Origin: Molanna angustata
Taxonomy: Eukaryota > Arthropoda > Insecta > Trichoptera > Molannidae
Assembly: GCA_963576475.1 (NCBI GenBank)
Contig: OY754972.1
Span: 14,692,572 to 14,756,571, forward strand
DNA: 64,000 nt
Direction of reading: 5' to 3'
Below, piece by piece: positions 21,747 through 34,456 of the stretch (positions are counted from its first letter, which is position 1; each line of letters opens with the position of its first letter). The notes beneath the pieces are model-generated. The model did no database searches. It was given only the letters and a program-made list of their open reading frames with translations, and was not told where the DNA came from. Position numbers and translations under genes: made by a program.

Positions 21747-22535
21747 CTAGTTGCATGTAACACATGAGATCCAACTGTCGATAGCGATAGTATGTATAGT
21801 TGAAGAATATGTACCAAACTATAAACCCATAGATACAAATTATTGAATATTTTCAGATATTTTGTTTTCTATACAACATATGTAGGTATGTATGTCAAGA
21901 TAGGATAGTATGGAGGAAGATCCTTTTTCCTACCCAGAATATGCAAATAGCATGATGGTATGTATGTATGTTTGGAGATGAAGTATCAAACTATTAAGTC
22001 TTCTTACATATTGTGTATAGGCGACTGCCATACAAAATGTATGAAGCGATGTCGTCACTAAATTCAATTTTTAAAAAAATTGTTAAAAATAAATTGAGAT
22101 CTTCTACTACAATGGTAATATTTTTTATAGAAAATTAAATTATCTAGTTGGGGTGTTTCGGCTTTTTTCGATAATTGTAAAAGTTTTGGAAATATAGGCA
22201 GTTAAACTCATACATTTATCATAAAAAAAATATTTTTCTTAATAAAAAATGTTTGAGAAACCCTGGAATTTTTTTGAAAAAATTAATTTGAGATTTTGTA
22301 TTTTTCTATGTTTGTACCAATTTTCAGCGTTCTAGCGTTTATGGTTTCTGAGATATATGGAAAAATAAAATAAAAATTCAAAAGTTGATAACCCCTGACT
22401 GAAACAAAAATTCAAAATTCCGAGTATAAAAGTTTTGTAGGCCTGTAACTGTTTATATATTCTGAAATTTTAGGCTCTGTAAATTGAGCGGATCAAAAGT
22501 TATAAGGGGGGGACGGACACACACACAGACACACA

Positions 22536-22610
<75 letters not shown>

Positions 22611-22813
22611 ACGAAATGTTCTACTCCGAATTCTGAGTAAATCCGTGTATGGAACATATATGCTGCGAAGCCTCTAAGTTGGTGTTTTTTGACTTCAAAG
22701 TTGGAAAAGCCGTGAAAAAAGTAGACCTCTCCATACAATTCTCGCGTATCCTGGCTTGATACATTGTCGATATGTTAAGAGAACAAAGTTCTCCTGAACA
22801 AATCGACAGTTGG
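21747..22813 (-). mobile_element. HINE copy C
   Basis: Complete minus-strand copy, CTAG (21747) to CCAACTG (ends 22813), next to copy B in the same orientation. Its (CA)n array is long (22516-22612). The 3' flank forms a 24-bp palindrome with the element end (21737-21760). Confidence 0.8.
22516..22612. repeat. (CA)n microsatellite inside HINE C
   Basis: About 97 bp of CA repeats with occasional CAGA interruptions, at the same position as shorter arrays in the sister copies. Confidence 0.95.
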
Positions 22814-22928
22814 ATGAGTGACCTCTATTGATTGAATATTAAACACTGTGTACCAAACTATTTCGTTACATACCTACTCCACACACGTACGTTAAGTACC
22901 TACATATGTAGGTTAAAACAGTTGAGAA

Positions 22929-23626
22929 TTAAGGGGGGGACTGCTGCCAACGTACCTATTTTTCAATCTGATATACCATCTTTATTTCTTATCAAATCGT
23001 TTTGAAAAAAATAATTTAGATAGTTTGGGTATTAATAAAGAATAATATATCTTTACTTTTTGATAATGTTCTGTATAAATTATTGTAGAAACAAATGGCA
23101 TACCCCGATCTTCAACGTTTATCTTATGTTTTTAATAAAATATAAGGCGTAGTTCAATATACCTATATATATTTTTAAATCAAAGAAGACAAAAATATCT
23201 AGAAAAATATGATGTGACGTTGCATTAATGCTTCGGGTTTAGTAAATAAACCTAAAAAAACATATATTTTCCATTCAGCGCCATTGCGAAATAAAAGTTT
23301 TTTTGGTTTATTTACTTAACCTGATGCATTAATGCAACGTCACATCATATTTTTCCAGGTATTCTGTTCTTCTTTAATTTATAAAAAAAAACATATTGCT
23401 CTATACCATATATTTTTTTAGAAATATAAGATAAATGTCAAAATTCGGGGTATGCTTATTATTTTCCTACAAGAATATATACAGAACATAATTAAAAAAT
23501 TAAGGAATATTTTTCTTTATTAATATCAAAACTAACTAGTTTATTTTTTTCAAAAATGAGACGTTTTGTAGTAATGATGCAATTTCAAATTGAAAAAATA
23601 GGTGCTTTGGCAGCTGTCACCCCCTA
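22929..23626. mobile_element. Fold-back element M3 with long inverted arms
   Basis: Ends TTAAGGGGGGGACTGCTGCC and GGCAGCTGTCACCCCCTAA. Left and right halves are inverted, diverged copies of each other over about 300 bp. Near the centre a second inverted pair (GATGTGACGTTGCATTAATG...CATTAATGCAACGTCACATC) brackets the core. No ORF. TTAA at the outer edge of this copy's left end and the other copy's right end hints at a piggyBac-type target, unproven. Confidence 0.75.
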
Positions 23627-24469
23627 ACACTTTTTATATATTATTGTGAACGCTATTATTTAAAGGGTTTACTTTGCATATAAATTTCCGAATTGACAAA
23701 ACTATGAAAAATAAATATGCTCACCTATTTTATTTCAAAAAATTTGATCGTAGAGAAGAATTATCTTTAATATACGTTAAGAGTTTGACGTTGAATATAA
23801 TTTGAATCTATTCAAGGTCAATATATTCAATTTGTCACTAATAGTATCCGCTGTAATTAAAATGAAGGAGAAATTGAAAATACGCGCCTACGTAAACAGA
23901 TACCAAAAGTGAAAGAAAACAAGGTAGGTACAAGATGAAAAATGGGCAGATGAATAGAAAGATTGGAGAAAGATTCAAGTTTTATCTAAATGGCGTCGTT
24001 TATATTTTATTATTCGTGAAAATGATTACATTACCTTACGACATCCTGACATAATAATGAAGACGAGATAAGGTAGCTTATACAAGCTTTTTTCGATATA
24101 CCTAATATTTTTTTCTGTAGGTTCAGATTATTTTTTCATTCTTGACTTCTTTGGCATAAAAATGTTTTAAAGCATATTTTTTACACCAGCAAAAAATAAT
24201 TTAAAAAGTGCATATCATGGGTTTCACCATTTTTTATGTTCATATATTGCAGTGTTCTCGCAGTGCGGGACCTTACCTTCTTCTTACGTTTTCTTGGGTG
24301 ACTCTAAGCGTGAATATGTTTTAGATATTGTATATCACAACTTGTATTTGTCCAGTCATTGACTGTCTACTTTGAATAGAGTGAAATAAAATAAAATTTA
24401 ATATGTAAATACATATGTAGCGAATAACTAATTAGATATCAATATTTTTGCTTTTATAATAGCTACACA
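23627..24469. other. No gene seen
   Basis: AT-rich; nothing recognised apart from short chance frames. Confidence 0.4.
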
Positions 24470-24600
24470 CGGCCTCCCCCTACACAAGCTTTGTCAGCTT
24501 TAAGAGGGAGGCGATGTTGTATAAAATTATGCTATGAATGTATTATATTGTTTTATTGTATGTATTTTTCTGTATAGTAATAAATAAATAAAAAAAAATA
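24470..24600 (+). mobile_element. Probable LINE 3' UTR remnant
   Basis: CGGCCTCCCCCTACACAAGC...AGGGAGGC followed by a T-rich stretch ending ATAAATAAATAAAAAAAAAT resembles a CR1/Jockey-type 3' UTR with tail. No coding part remains. Confidence 0.4.
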
Positions 24601-24844
24601 TTATGTAGGTAAAGTCTTCAATGATTGTTTTTGTCCTGTATCAAACTAAAATTATATTAAAAATTGAAAAAAAAAACAAACTGCGTCCGAGTTTGTCTTT
24701 TTATAATATGTAGGACGTAGGTATATAAACACAAACTTTAATATGCATTCTATGAAATGTTGTGTCCTGTATCCAACTCAATATATTTAATTAATCATTG
24801 AAAAAAACAAGTTGATTATTTTCATTTAATCAATGTTTAGTGAA

Positions 24845-25120
24845 CTGTCATCGAGGTTGTTTATTTTACAAAACACTGTCAAGAGACGCAAAGCAGCATA
24901 TTTTGGCCACATATTCCGTGGTGATAGATATGCCCTTCTACAACTTATAGTTGAGGTAAAGATAGAGGGAAAACGGCGTATGGGGATTAAGAGAACATCA
25001 GAAAAATCTCAGGTTCGGGATTCCGGATGCGGCGTCACTAATTAGACTAATTAGGCAGGATCGACCTTACGAGTGGTTTAATACTAAAATACGTGATAAT
25101 TTCAATGGATGATGATTTAA
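24845..25120 (+). pseudogene. LINE C-terminus fragment
   Basis: Encodes LQNTVKRRKAAYFGHIFRGD, then RYALLQLIVEVKIEGKRRMG, with stops downstream, matching the 'KxRKxxYxGHIxRGxRYxLLQLIxEGKIEGKRxxGRRxxSW' C-terminal block of insect non-LTR elements. Ends in an ATGGATGATGATTT tail-like sequence. Confidence 0.75.
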
Positions 25121-25364
25121 CGACATCGTTAAATATGTATTTGGTAATATTGTCAAATCTAATCCCACACAAAGCAATCAGTGATCTATACGAGAAGCAG
25201 AAAATTTTCTGGAATTTCAGAAAAATCGTGACATAGAGCTGTCAGTGCTTGCTTGGTTACATGTGTTTGTGTTGTTATAACAAAAACAAATATTTTAAAT
25301 ATCAGTATTATCTCTTAATACTGATTATGAGATAATACTGATTGATTATGAGATAATACTGATA

Positions 25365-25735
25365 TATTGGTGCTGGAGGCGTATGTTGCGCATCCCATGG
25401 ACAGCCAGAAGAACGAATGTGTCAATTCTAGACGAGCTGAAGATCGAGGATCGTCTATCGACGACATGTTACAGATGTATCCTTCAATTCTTTGGACACA
25501 TTGCCAGAAGAGAACCCAACTGCCTCGAGAAGCTTGTTGTGATGGGAAGCGTGGAAGGACGGAGATATCGTGGTCGCTCACCGACCAGATGGAGCGATTC
25601 GGTTAAGTCCACAATGGAATCTTCGGTGACTGGTGCTCTGCGTTCAGCCCAAAACAGATTGGCATGGAGGCGGGCCATGCGTGTGGTGACGGACTACAGC
25701 TGCTATCCTCAGTCATGAGGAAAAGGACGAATAAA
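25365..25735 (+). pseudogene. RTE-like LINE C-terminus
   Basis: Uninterrupted from CWRRMLRIPWTARRTNVSIL through LQFFGHIARREPNCLEKLVV and GRSPTRWSDSVKST to a stop at 25718. This is the standard C-terminal segment of a lepidopteran-type RTE-like reverse transcriptase ('WRRMLRIPWTARRTN', 'FGHIARR', 'GRSPTRWSD'). It lacks all catalytic domains, so it is a truncated insert. A sister tail is at 20200. Confidence 0.8.
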
Positions 25736-27544
25736 ATAATTATCTCATAAAAAACTATATTTCACTTTTATTTATACGCTATAATGTGAAATTCTACGCC
25801 ATCGACCTTAATTTTGGCGTAGTATTTAGAATTTAGTTAGTGATATCTCTGCAATACAATTACTCCAGTGAGATTAAGAGTTAGTATTTAGTTACCTAGG
25901 ACTGTGCATTCGGGTTACAAGTAACTACTGCTTTTGAAACTAAAATGATCATAATTTTATAAGATGAAATCTGAAAATGAAAAGGTATGAATAAATTTAT
26001 CTCTAAAAACTTATACATTCACGAGACCAGTAGACAGACCGAGTAACAAATGAAAGGTTTAATGTAGAATGAGAAAATGCTTGGATTATACTTATCACAA
26101 TCTTTCGCTTCTAAGTTAACTGTCAAAAAGTAATATGATTTATCAGAACTATTTGGAAAGAACGTCGAAATACAGCTATCTTTTCTATATAATACTGAGT
26201 GAAGTAAGAAAGTAATTGAAAATATGCGTTGACGATAAAAATAATTTGAATTTTTTCTACAAATATTTTTCCTGGCGTTAAAATAAATAGGAAAATAAAA
26301 CGTGATACCGCTTAAAAAATCGATGTAAAATATTTGAATAGGGGAGTGTATGATATAATCGTCATTCTACCAAAACGGTAAAAATGAATTTAAATGCACG
26401 ATTTTTTATACGTACAAATAACGGGTATTTTTTTTAAGCCAAAATAAACGAATTCTTGGTACTTTAACAATAACCACGGAGGATGAAATATTATTTTTAT
26501 TGAAAGAAGTATGTAGGTGCCTACTACGAATCAAATTGGTTTTTGAAATATATTTCTCATACGCATTGATCTTTTATGTTTTCAACATTGAAAATAATAA
26601 TCAATGTATCACAAGGAAAATAATTTTTCCTTGTAAAATAAAAGTATATATTATTATGTACCTACATGTTTTGAGAATGAAGCTTACATTTTGTAATCAC
26701 GTACATACATAAATCTCTAATTCGTAGAAATAAACAAATTATTTTTATTCAGTAGAGTTTGGTTTGTAATGTTTAATTATGTTTTATAATTAACTCCAAA
26801 TACCTAGTTTTGTTTCATTCGACATATTAAGTTTAGATTAGAGTTTGTAACATATTCATAAAGACGAAACTTATTAAATATGATTTTTTTGATATATTAA
26901 TAACAATTAAGTACAATAATTAAAACACTCAATTATTACTATCACCATTATTGACTCCCTCAAAAAAAATAGCAGATCAACGCGAATTTTGTGTATTATT
27001 TAATAGTTCAAAATAAAATGCAACAAACGCAATGATCAAACCTTCAATTGGGAATAATTCACCCATTCAGATACTGAAAATATCAAACGGTCAGGCTCTC
27101 GGGAGGTCTCTATATTACCTATCAACCCTAATGATTTCTGATTATTAACGTTTAAAAAATCTTTAACGATTCTATGTACATGTATTCATTATTACCGATT
27201 ATTGCATTTTCATAATTCATTGTTTCGTTAAATCTGAAATTTCTAAATTACTTGAAATGATGCAAAGGGCTGATATAATGAATGGTATGTACCTAATATT
27301 ATCATTTTACGAGAATGCCAAAATCTTTTGTGCATGATGTTTGATTTAATTTATTTTCATTTCAATCAAATCACCTGCTGAAATCATGTCTTTTAAGTTT
27401 TATATTGAAAATCAATCTATTATGTTTGTAAGCTTGATTTTCATACTCCGGATGAATACTAAGATTTTGTTATCAATCTATTTTCTTGCATAAATGTCTT
27501 ATTCTTCTTCTCTCTCTCTCTTTTAAGGCTTGTTGGTCTTATTT
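25736..27544. other. No gene seen
   Basis: AT-rich, apparently unique; small hairpin at about 26609-26636 (ACAAGGAAAA...TTTTCCTTGT). Confidence 0.45.
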
Positions 27545-27800
27545 ATTATTTCCGTCAGCTTCTATCTTGTGACGTGGACTGCCAGCTGTCTTTCCATCTC
27601 TTTGGAGGATGTCCTGGAGGTCTTCTTTCTTGAGAAACATAGTCTCTGGCCACTTTGACGGTTCTTGAGTCTGTAATTCTTGATACGTGTTCGTTCCAGA
27701 ACATTTTTCTCTTTCGGCCCCATCTTACGATATCCTCAACTTCGCACATTCTTCGGATCTCTGTGTTTCTGTCATGTACTCTGTCATGAAGGGTAATTGT
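27545..27800 (-). pseudogene. RTE-like LINE C-terminus
   Basis: Minus-strand frame HDRVHDRNTEIRRMCEVEDI, then VRWGRKRKMFWNEHVSRITD, then RRPPGHPPKRWKDSWQSTSQ before the stop. The 'R..EIRxxCxVxDIxxWxxxRKxxWNxHVxRMxxxRxVKxARD...GRPPxRWxDS' pattern is a well-known LINE C-terminus. One open frame but without the catalytic core. Confidence 0.75.
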
Positions 27801-28611
27801 AAATAAACAAATATCAAATAGAGCTCTGAAATAAAACATGACAAATGAGTAGAACTAAAAATACAAATAAATACTGGAGAGAAAATATTCTATAAAACGA
27901 GCAAAATGTTTCTAAATATATTCAAATATATTTGAAGGGAAAAGTTTTCAACAAAATAATCCAGTGCATTATGGCATTAGATTTCTTACTTGGCTTTTTT
28001 GTCACGTTCTAAAGTACAAACGATAACTTTTTCTTGTCGTATTTTTGTGAGCAGCCCCAGGGATAAAACCCGGCGTGGGAGAGACGAGGGATAGGTCTGT
28101 TATATACAATAAACGAGGTGAAACGAATAAGAGCCTTTCTTACAAAAGTGACGCGAGGATGTTCTTAACCTTCGTTCGAGTTCTCTGAGAATTCTTCGTC
28201 TACTTCTATATAAACATCCCCCGCGTTATCCAATAATAAAACAGTGTCTTAAGTGTTAAAGGTATAGTTTGAAAATCGCTCGGGACATGCCAATATTCAC
28301 GTGGCGTTACGTTTCAACTGAATGTACAAACCAGTTTGAAAAGAAAATACATACCTACACGTGTTTTGAACAGATCCGTTGACGTGTTATTGATTTGATT
28401 TATAGGCTCAATTCTAAGCTTTTTAACTCAATTTGTGAATTTTCCTTTTGAATGAAATAAAACTTTTATCGAAATGTATACATTTTTTAAATTTATATGC
28501 CAACTGGTATCAAATAAATATAAGACTCAACAAACGTTTCAACACAATATTATACGTACATCTATCACGTATTTTGACGAACATAGAAAAATTAAACAAT
28601 TTTATAGAAAC
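27801..28611. other. No gene seen
   Basis: Mixed composition; no repeat partner or protein match recognised. Confidence 0.4.
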
Positions 28612-29880
28612 AATAGTGGGCCCGGCCAGACGTTGTTCTGCCACAGACCGCCTTCTATGTCGATCGCATTTTATATATAACTCACTATATTATGTATTGT
28701 TCTGCCACAGGCCGCCTCCTAAGTAGATCGCATTGTATATAGATTTAATTTCGCTATTATCACCACCACCCGCTCCACATATGGGGACTGTCAACGGCCC
28801 CTTCGCAGAACGCTAGAATGAACGACAAAAAAAAACAATGCATGGCACGAAGAGTAGCTCATGGAGCCCTCTAGATTAGCAATCTCGGCCCCATGGTGCA
28901 AAAAGAACAATCAACAAGTGCGAATTGAGATTCACACTTGCGGACTGTCGGCGACTTCAGATCCATATATATATAGGGCATCAGAGAAGTGACTAAGATC
29001 TCTGGAAACAGAAAAGTCAGTGAGAATCTTCGGATAATAAGGCACCGTATCTATGGCAAAATCGTTTGAAGGCTTTGTAATTGTTCTTCGAGATCACTAA
29101 GTCCGCATGTCCAATGGGACCTTGAAGAGGCCCACGGACAGCAACGTGGAGCTCCGATATGTAAGAGGACACAATTGGGTGGAAACACTCCCAAAATATG
29201 TGATCCGAAGTTTGGTCCGGACATTGACAAAACTGACATGAGGAAGAGGGAGCAATGTTGAAGTGATGGAGATAGCTTTTAAAGTTACCGTGTCCTGTGA
29301 GAAATTGAGAAGTCCAAAAGTCTGGAACAACCCAAGGAGATTTCAGTCGCGATGTCATTTATGTATTGTTCTGCCACAGACCGCTTTCTATGTAGATCGC
29401 ATTTTATGTAGACCTCATTTCATAAATGTATTGTTCTGTCATAGACCACCTTCTATGTAAGATCGTATTTTAAAATATACCTCATTTTATGTATGTTGCA
29501 TTTTTTTTTTATCATCTAGATGCGTCATACAATGTCAATTGATTTGTTGACACCGCCATCTTTTGAAGGATTACACAACCCAAAAATGAATATTGACCCT
29601 TTTTTCTTGTTAAAAATTCTTGGGAAGGTATAGGTGAGTAAAAATTTGTGATTAGGTACCCATACATATTTTTAAATGAGAAATATAAAAAAAAAATATT
29701 TTTTTTTTCATTGTTTTAATAATAATGATCTTTTAGGTCTCGATAATCGCACCACCTATCGGGTCCAAAACTATCCTATCTCTGAATCCGGAACCGATTA
29801 TACAAATTTAGTAAATTTCATAAAAAAATGGTTGGGCGGTTTCGGTGATCAGCATGGATGAATATAGTGACATGAGATTT
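28612..29880 (-). mobile_element. Helitron-like family Y copy enclosing a LINE fragment
   Basis: Minus-strand 3' end GGCAGAACAACGTCTGGCCG is followed by a mutated CTAG-like end. Inside, GTTCTGCCACAGACCGCC...TAGATCGCATTT occurs four times (about 28633, 28699, 29366 and 29425). The far end (29738-29860: TCGATAATCGCACCACC...TTTCGGTGATCAGCATGG) matches 61484-61590 of another copy. LINE sequence sits at 28795-29358. Confidence 0.5.
28795..29358 (-). pseudogene. Jockey/R1-like LINE C-terminus
   Basis: Minus-strand 113 residues include FLTGHGNFKSYLHHFNIAPS, SSCQFCQCPDQTSDHIFWEC and FKRFCHRYGA. 'TGHGxFxxYLxxFxIAxSxxCxxCxxxxxTxxHIxxxC' is the RNase-H-proximal zinc-binding tail of Jockey/R1/I-type elements (CxxC...H...C visible). 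A 3' UTR continues to about 28795. Confidence 0.8.
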
Positions 29881-31351
29881 TTATATATTCAGATAATGTG
29901 TACAAATGTACATCTAAAACTTATCTGTATCACCTAGGAAATGCAGTGAACCACTGACTTAGATAATAAAAATAATTATTTATATTATTCAGCGTGTTAA
30001 AAAAATTGTAAAACAGGTGTGCTATTGTTAAAGAAGAGAAAAATTTGTAGTTACTTTGTGAGCATAGACATTTCATTACATTAATTTAAAAATTTCGACC
30101 AAAAAGATATTTTCGTTTGCTTAAATATAATAGTGTTTAAATTTTGATATCATTCATACACAACATTATCATTTTCTCTACACAATTCAAAAGCAAATCT
30201 GTGTTACATGGAAATAAACATATTTGTGTATATATGTACTTAGCAGATTTGATAATTTTTGCTATTCATCAAGCTATATATCAAATTTGTTAGCCTTAAG
30301 TATGTACATACATATATTATAATTACATAGATAGCTCTGTGAGTACATCATTTACTATCCCCTGTTATTTCATTTTCGTGGGTATTTGGGACAAGAAGAC
30401 AAGATCGAACGAAACAATTCCTCTGCATGATTATCTTTGATATTATGTTTTATAAATTTGCTCATTGAGTTTTAGACGTGTCCTATTTTCATACCTCTTT
30501 TGTATCTTCTTAATGATCTTAGGAACATATAATATACATGTTCTTATCTATTACATTAGTCCCCATCTAGTACTGTAGTGATAAAATCTTTCAATCTGTT
30601 GCATTTTAGAAAAACATCGCTTCATTCGTTTATTATTACGATTTGGAATAACTTTGCTGAAAGGCAGTCGGCTTTATTCAAAAATTAACGCAAGTCCAGT
30701 TTGGTGTAGTGTCGTCTCAGTCTTACACTTATCTGGATAACTTTAGTCAAAGTTTCCCGATTAAACACCTCGTTGGCGAATGCCAGATGGTGCTGTGAGT
30801 TGGAATATTTTATACTAAAAACACAAATCTTAATCAAAACTTTCACTGTGATAAGCTGACTTCCAATAGCCTGCCGAAAAAATATTTAAAATAAATTTTC
30901 AAATATGATTTTACGATAGTTTCATACATTGAAAATGTTTTAGTAGCCGGCCTTTATCGATAACAGATTAAAAAAGTTTAAAAATATTGACACTTTGGTA
31001 TGATACTTGTTGAAAAAAAAAACTTTTCATTATATTTTTTCGTCGCAGAAGAGTTAGTATCAATTGAAAGAAAAGCCCCTTTTCAAAGTTATAACAAAGT
31101 ACATAAGTACCCAAAAAGTTTTGATTTAATGTTGGTACTTATTTTGATATGCACTTAAATAAATAATGTTGAAGTGATGAATGAAAATCTCGGAGAGATT
31201 TAATCCGAAAACGAGTGTGTTGTGGGCAACGCTTCACACCTCACTGCCAAGTCACTCAACAAAGTATTAAAATTTTGTTTGGAAAACTTTCAGCATTTTC
31301 ATGAAATGAGTTCGTTAAATTATTTTTGATTAAAAAATATTTTATTATTAT
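29881..31351. other. No gene seen
   Basis: AT-rich; nothing recognised on either strand. Confidence 0.45.
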
Positions 31352-31399
31352 AAATTTATATTTCTTCAATTAAATTTTTAATTGAAGAAATATAAATTT
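31352..31399. repeat. Perfect 22-bp-arm palindrome
   Basis: AAATTTATATTTCTTCAATT... and its exact inverse with a 4-nt loop. A strong AT hairpin. Confidence 0.85.
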
Positions 31400-31671
31400 T
31401 AAAATAGCGATTTCTAAATAAAAATATAAAACTTACTAAGAAAAAAAAAATTAAAAGTTCTCTAAGGTTCGGGTCACATTGAAATATTTGACAGCTAAAA
31501 TCATTGAGATGCACAGATCAGATATCCTTCAAAATCTAATGGGGTCTAGCCGAGTATAAGATATACAAATTATCAAAATTTGAAAAGAATCGAATGAGTA
31601 CTCAAGTCTGCAATCGATGAAGTAGAATAAAATGTATTAAATCCACTTAAGTTATTAAGTAGGTGTTTAAT

Positions 31672-31725
31672 TAATATTTGACATAGTACCTGTTAGTTGC
31701 CCGAGAAGTAATATAAAAAAACAAG
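31672..31725 (+). mobile_element. SINE S2 3'-end fragment
   Basis: TTGACATAGTACCTGTTAGT then TGCCCGAGAAGTAATA matches the end of the SINE at 35381-35611. Confidence 0.7.
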
Positions 31726-32709
31726 CTGTACATAGAACATAGTACACAGCACAGATACATTGTGATGAAACTTTCAGAATACAATCTCAGCATGATACTA
31801 GTTGATAATCTGCAATAAAAAAAATAACCTTAAAATTTGCGAATTCATAACTACTCACTATAACCACTTGGGTTCGTGAAGAGTAAAACAGTAATACACT
31901 GTATTACCTAATTAAATAATGTTGTAAAATTCAATGGAATATAAAAAAATGGTATTTCATTAATTAAAAAGTTTATAAAATTTATAGCATAAATTTAATA
32001 CCGTTAAATTTGTAAAATACATAATTTAAACGATCGCTCAAGCAAAATATTGACGTAAGGAATAAAATTGGTGTTAAGGTACAGATTATGGTTTTAGAAG
32101 ATTTATAAAAAAACAATCTTAAGTTGTCTAATTGAAATGTTTTATTTCTCGAAGAACCCAACACAGTCAAAAGAGAATTCGCAGAAGCATGAAGCCTTGA
32201 AATTGAATTTGCCAAAACTGTGATTTGTAATGTCTGTTATTGACAGTAAGGGCAAAATGGATCCGCTGTAATTTGACGGAAATTCGTCTAGTTTACGATT
32301 AATAATTGCGAATTCGCAAAGTTTATATTTCATCGAGTTTCGTACAAGATCGTGCAATCTTAATATTCGTCCCAATGTTTTCCGAGCACGACTCTTATGT
32401 AGTCGAAATGGCAAAGAAAGTTTCTGCATAAGTCTGTTGTTGGTACACAAGTACTACAAAGGCAAAGTTAATGTTTTATTGTATTCCACAACGCCTCTGA
32501 GAATTAATTTCCTACTATTTTGTTCGACGTAAGCTCATCTTTAAAGATTTAATTCACATGACTTGTCTCGAACTGAGCAAAAAGCGTCCGTTGCATACAA
32601 AGTTTTAATTAAATTCACAACTAAAAACGAATTTTCAATGTGCAAAGTACGTGCCTACATACTAAGGAAGTTAAATAGCGTTTTATTGAGTTTTAATACC
32701 TATACATAC
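31726..32709. other. No convincing gene
   Basis: A 102-codon minus frame at 32142-32450 (MCTNNRLMQKLSLPF...) lies in somewhat GC-richer DNA; no family recognised, and no other coding sign. Confidence 0.35.
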
Positions 32710-32827
32710 TGGGCCTTACTTACTATTTGAAATACGAGTTTAAGCCGGTGCTAAGTCAGTTTCGGGCATACAAAAAACTGGGTAAGTATCAGCTTAAACA
32801 CAAATTGTAAATAGTAAGTAAGGCCCA
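32710..32827. mobile_element. Small MITE with ~35-bp inverted ends
   Basis: TGGGCCTTACTTACTATTTG...GTTTAAGC and its inverse GCTTAAAC...AAATAGTAAGTAAGGCCCA; 118 bp in total, non-coding. Confidence 0.75.
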
Positions 32828-32851
32828 CTTAGTTTATTTATTTCTTTTATG

Positions 32852-32935
32852 TAGCTTCTCGGGCAACTAACAGGTACTATGTCAAATATGTAATTATTTA
32901 ACACGCACCCAATTACAAGTTGCCAACATTCTGGA
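32852..32935 (-). mobile_element. SINE S2 3'-end fragment
   Basis: CTTCTCGGGCAACTAACAGG...AACACGCACCCAATTACAAG is the reverse of the S2 SINE 3' part; the tRNA head is absent. Confidence 0.7.
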
Positions 32936-32999
32936 GACGAAATTCACATACATGTATTTTTTTAACACATCATATTTTGCACGGACACAAACAAGAACT

Positions 33000-33560
33000 G
33001 ATGCCCAACTAGGAAACCCTGTTCTAGGGTTAGCAGTTTACAAATTTACAGTGACAATACACCTATGAAATGGGTGATGATAGTTTCCACTCTACATACA
33101 TTAGGTAGGCACACAATCAAGATACTATGTTTTTTTTTTTTATTATTAATACCAAAAATAAAAAATTACAAAATAAGTACAAGTAAAAAAATACATCAGT
33201 AAAATTACACTTAAAATTATTTCAAATATATGGGTTGGTTTGTACCACCTCACTAGGCCAGGCCTGTTCCGAGCTGGTATACTAGTTACATAATAATACG
33301 TTATATAATATATGTCGTTATATTGTGCAGTCTATGTTTCACTATGTTAGTCCTATGTGAGATTTGTTGTATACATAATATGTACAAATAACTCATTAAC
33401 CACTGCCTCAAAAAAACATCAAAACAGACATCAAGCTTACATAAAAAAAGGGATCAATCAGGTCAAATGTCAGTCATAATTTAAGTCAGCAAAACAACTC
33501 CCGACCTGATTTGATATTTAAAAACCATATAGAAGAGGTCAAAGATCATCATGTCATCAG
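33000..33560. mobile_element. Dispersed repeat X, copy 1 (interrupted)
   Basis: GCCCAACTAGGAAACCCTGT...GTTTACAA matches GCCCAACTAGGTAATCCTGT at 50795 onwards, and similarity resumes near 33410-33545 (AAACAGACATCAAGC...CATATAGAAGAGG). An A/T-rich block with a LINE-like 3' UTR (33128-33290) interrupts it. Type unknown. Confidence 0.5.
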
Positions 33561-33640
33561 GTGTGTAGAAGCGTGTGTAGATTTACCTACTCAAACACTT
33601 ATGTATAATTTATATATTATTTTTTATTTTCATACTACTT

Positions 33641-33845
33641 CTCGGGCAACTAACAGGTACTGTGTCAAATATTATTTTAACACGCACCCAATAACAAGTT
33701 GCCACATACTGGAGACTTACGATATTAATCGTCTCACAGATCCAGACTGAAAACACAATTAAAAACTGTGTCTCCACCGGGAATCGAACCCGGGACCCTT
33801 GGATCAGCGGTCAGATACCCAACCAACTGAGCCACGTAGACCGAC
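33641..33845 (-). mobile_element. tRNA-derived SINE, family S2
   Basis: Minus strand: head with A box (TGGCTCAGTTGG) and B box (GGGTTCGATTCC), then a body with CACAGTTTTTAATTGTGTTT, GAGACGATTAATATCGTAAG and CAACTTGTTATTGGGTGCGT, ending CCCGAGAAGTA. Same family as 35381-35611 on the other strand. Confidence 0.85.
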
Positions 33846-34456
33846 AATAAAATAATAGTTGAATATTATTCCAAATTTCAGGTAGTCTAGTGTGTTAATT
33901 TCTAAAATCATATCAGTTCCAAACATCAAAACGTTTTTGAATAAATGAATCATTACGAATAATAAATAAAAACTTTATCGTTTTAAAATGAAAATAAAAG
34001 CCGTTATTCATGAGGGTATAAATAAAATTGCATTCTACTAAAATTAAATTCTCCTTCAGAATATACAAAATATTGCATAACTTTCGTACCGCACAAGTTT
34101 TCAGCGGGAAGAGGGATCTTTTTGTGAAAGTAAAATCAAAATGGTTGAATAAGAACGGGAGAAAGTGTCCTATAGATATTGCGGTGAAGTGAAATACAAC
34201 TCCAACCGGGAACTAATCAGTCACGAATAAACAGAAAGAAACATTTCGTAAAATATCATAATATGTAGAAACTTTTGAGGATATTTTAGATTGCTTTGAT
34301 ATAAATGGAGCAAAGGTAATAAAGTATGAAAAATTAACATTGATATTTTTTATGAATGTACGATAAAATGCAAAATAATCTATTGGTAGGTATCTATTAG
34401 TTTCACACAATTTCTTGTTGTTTGTCTTTTGGCACGTAGTGAGAATTACTTATAAA
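33846..34456. other. No gene seen
   Basis: AT-rich; nothing recognised. Confidence 0.4.

Noticed and set aside
32142..32450. 102-aa minus-strand ORF
   Set aside because: No motif or composition sign of coding beyond its length; close to what chance gives in 64 kb.
33775..33845. tRNA-like cloverleaf with good A and B boxes
   Set aside because: Same SINE S2 body follows as at 35381-35611; not a tRNA gene.
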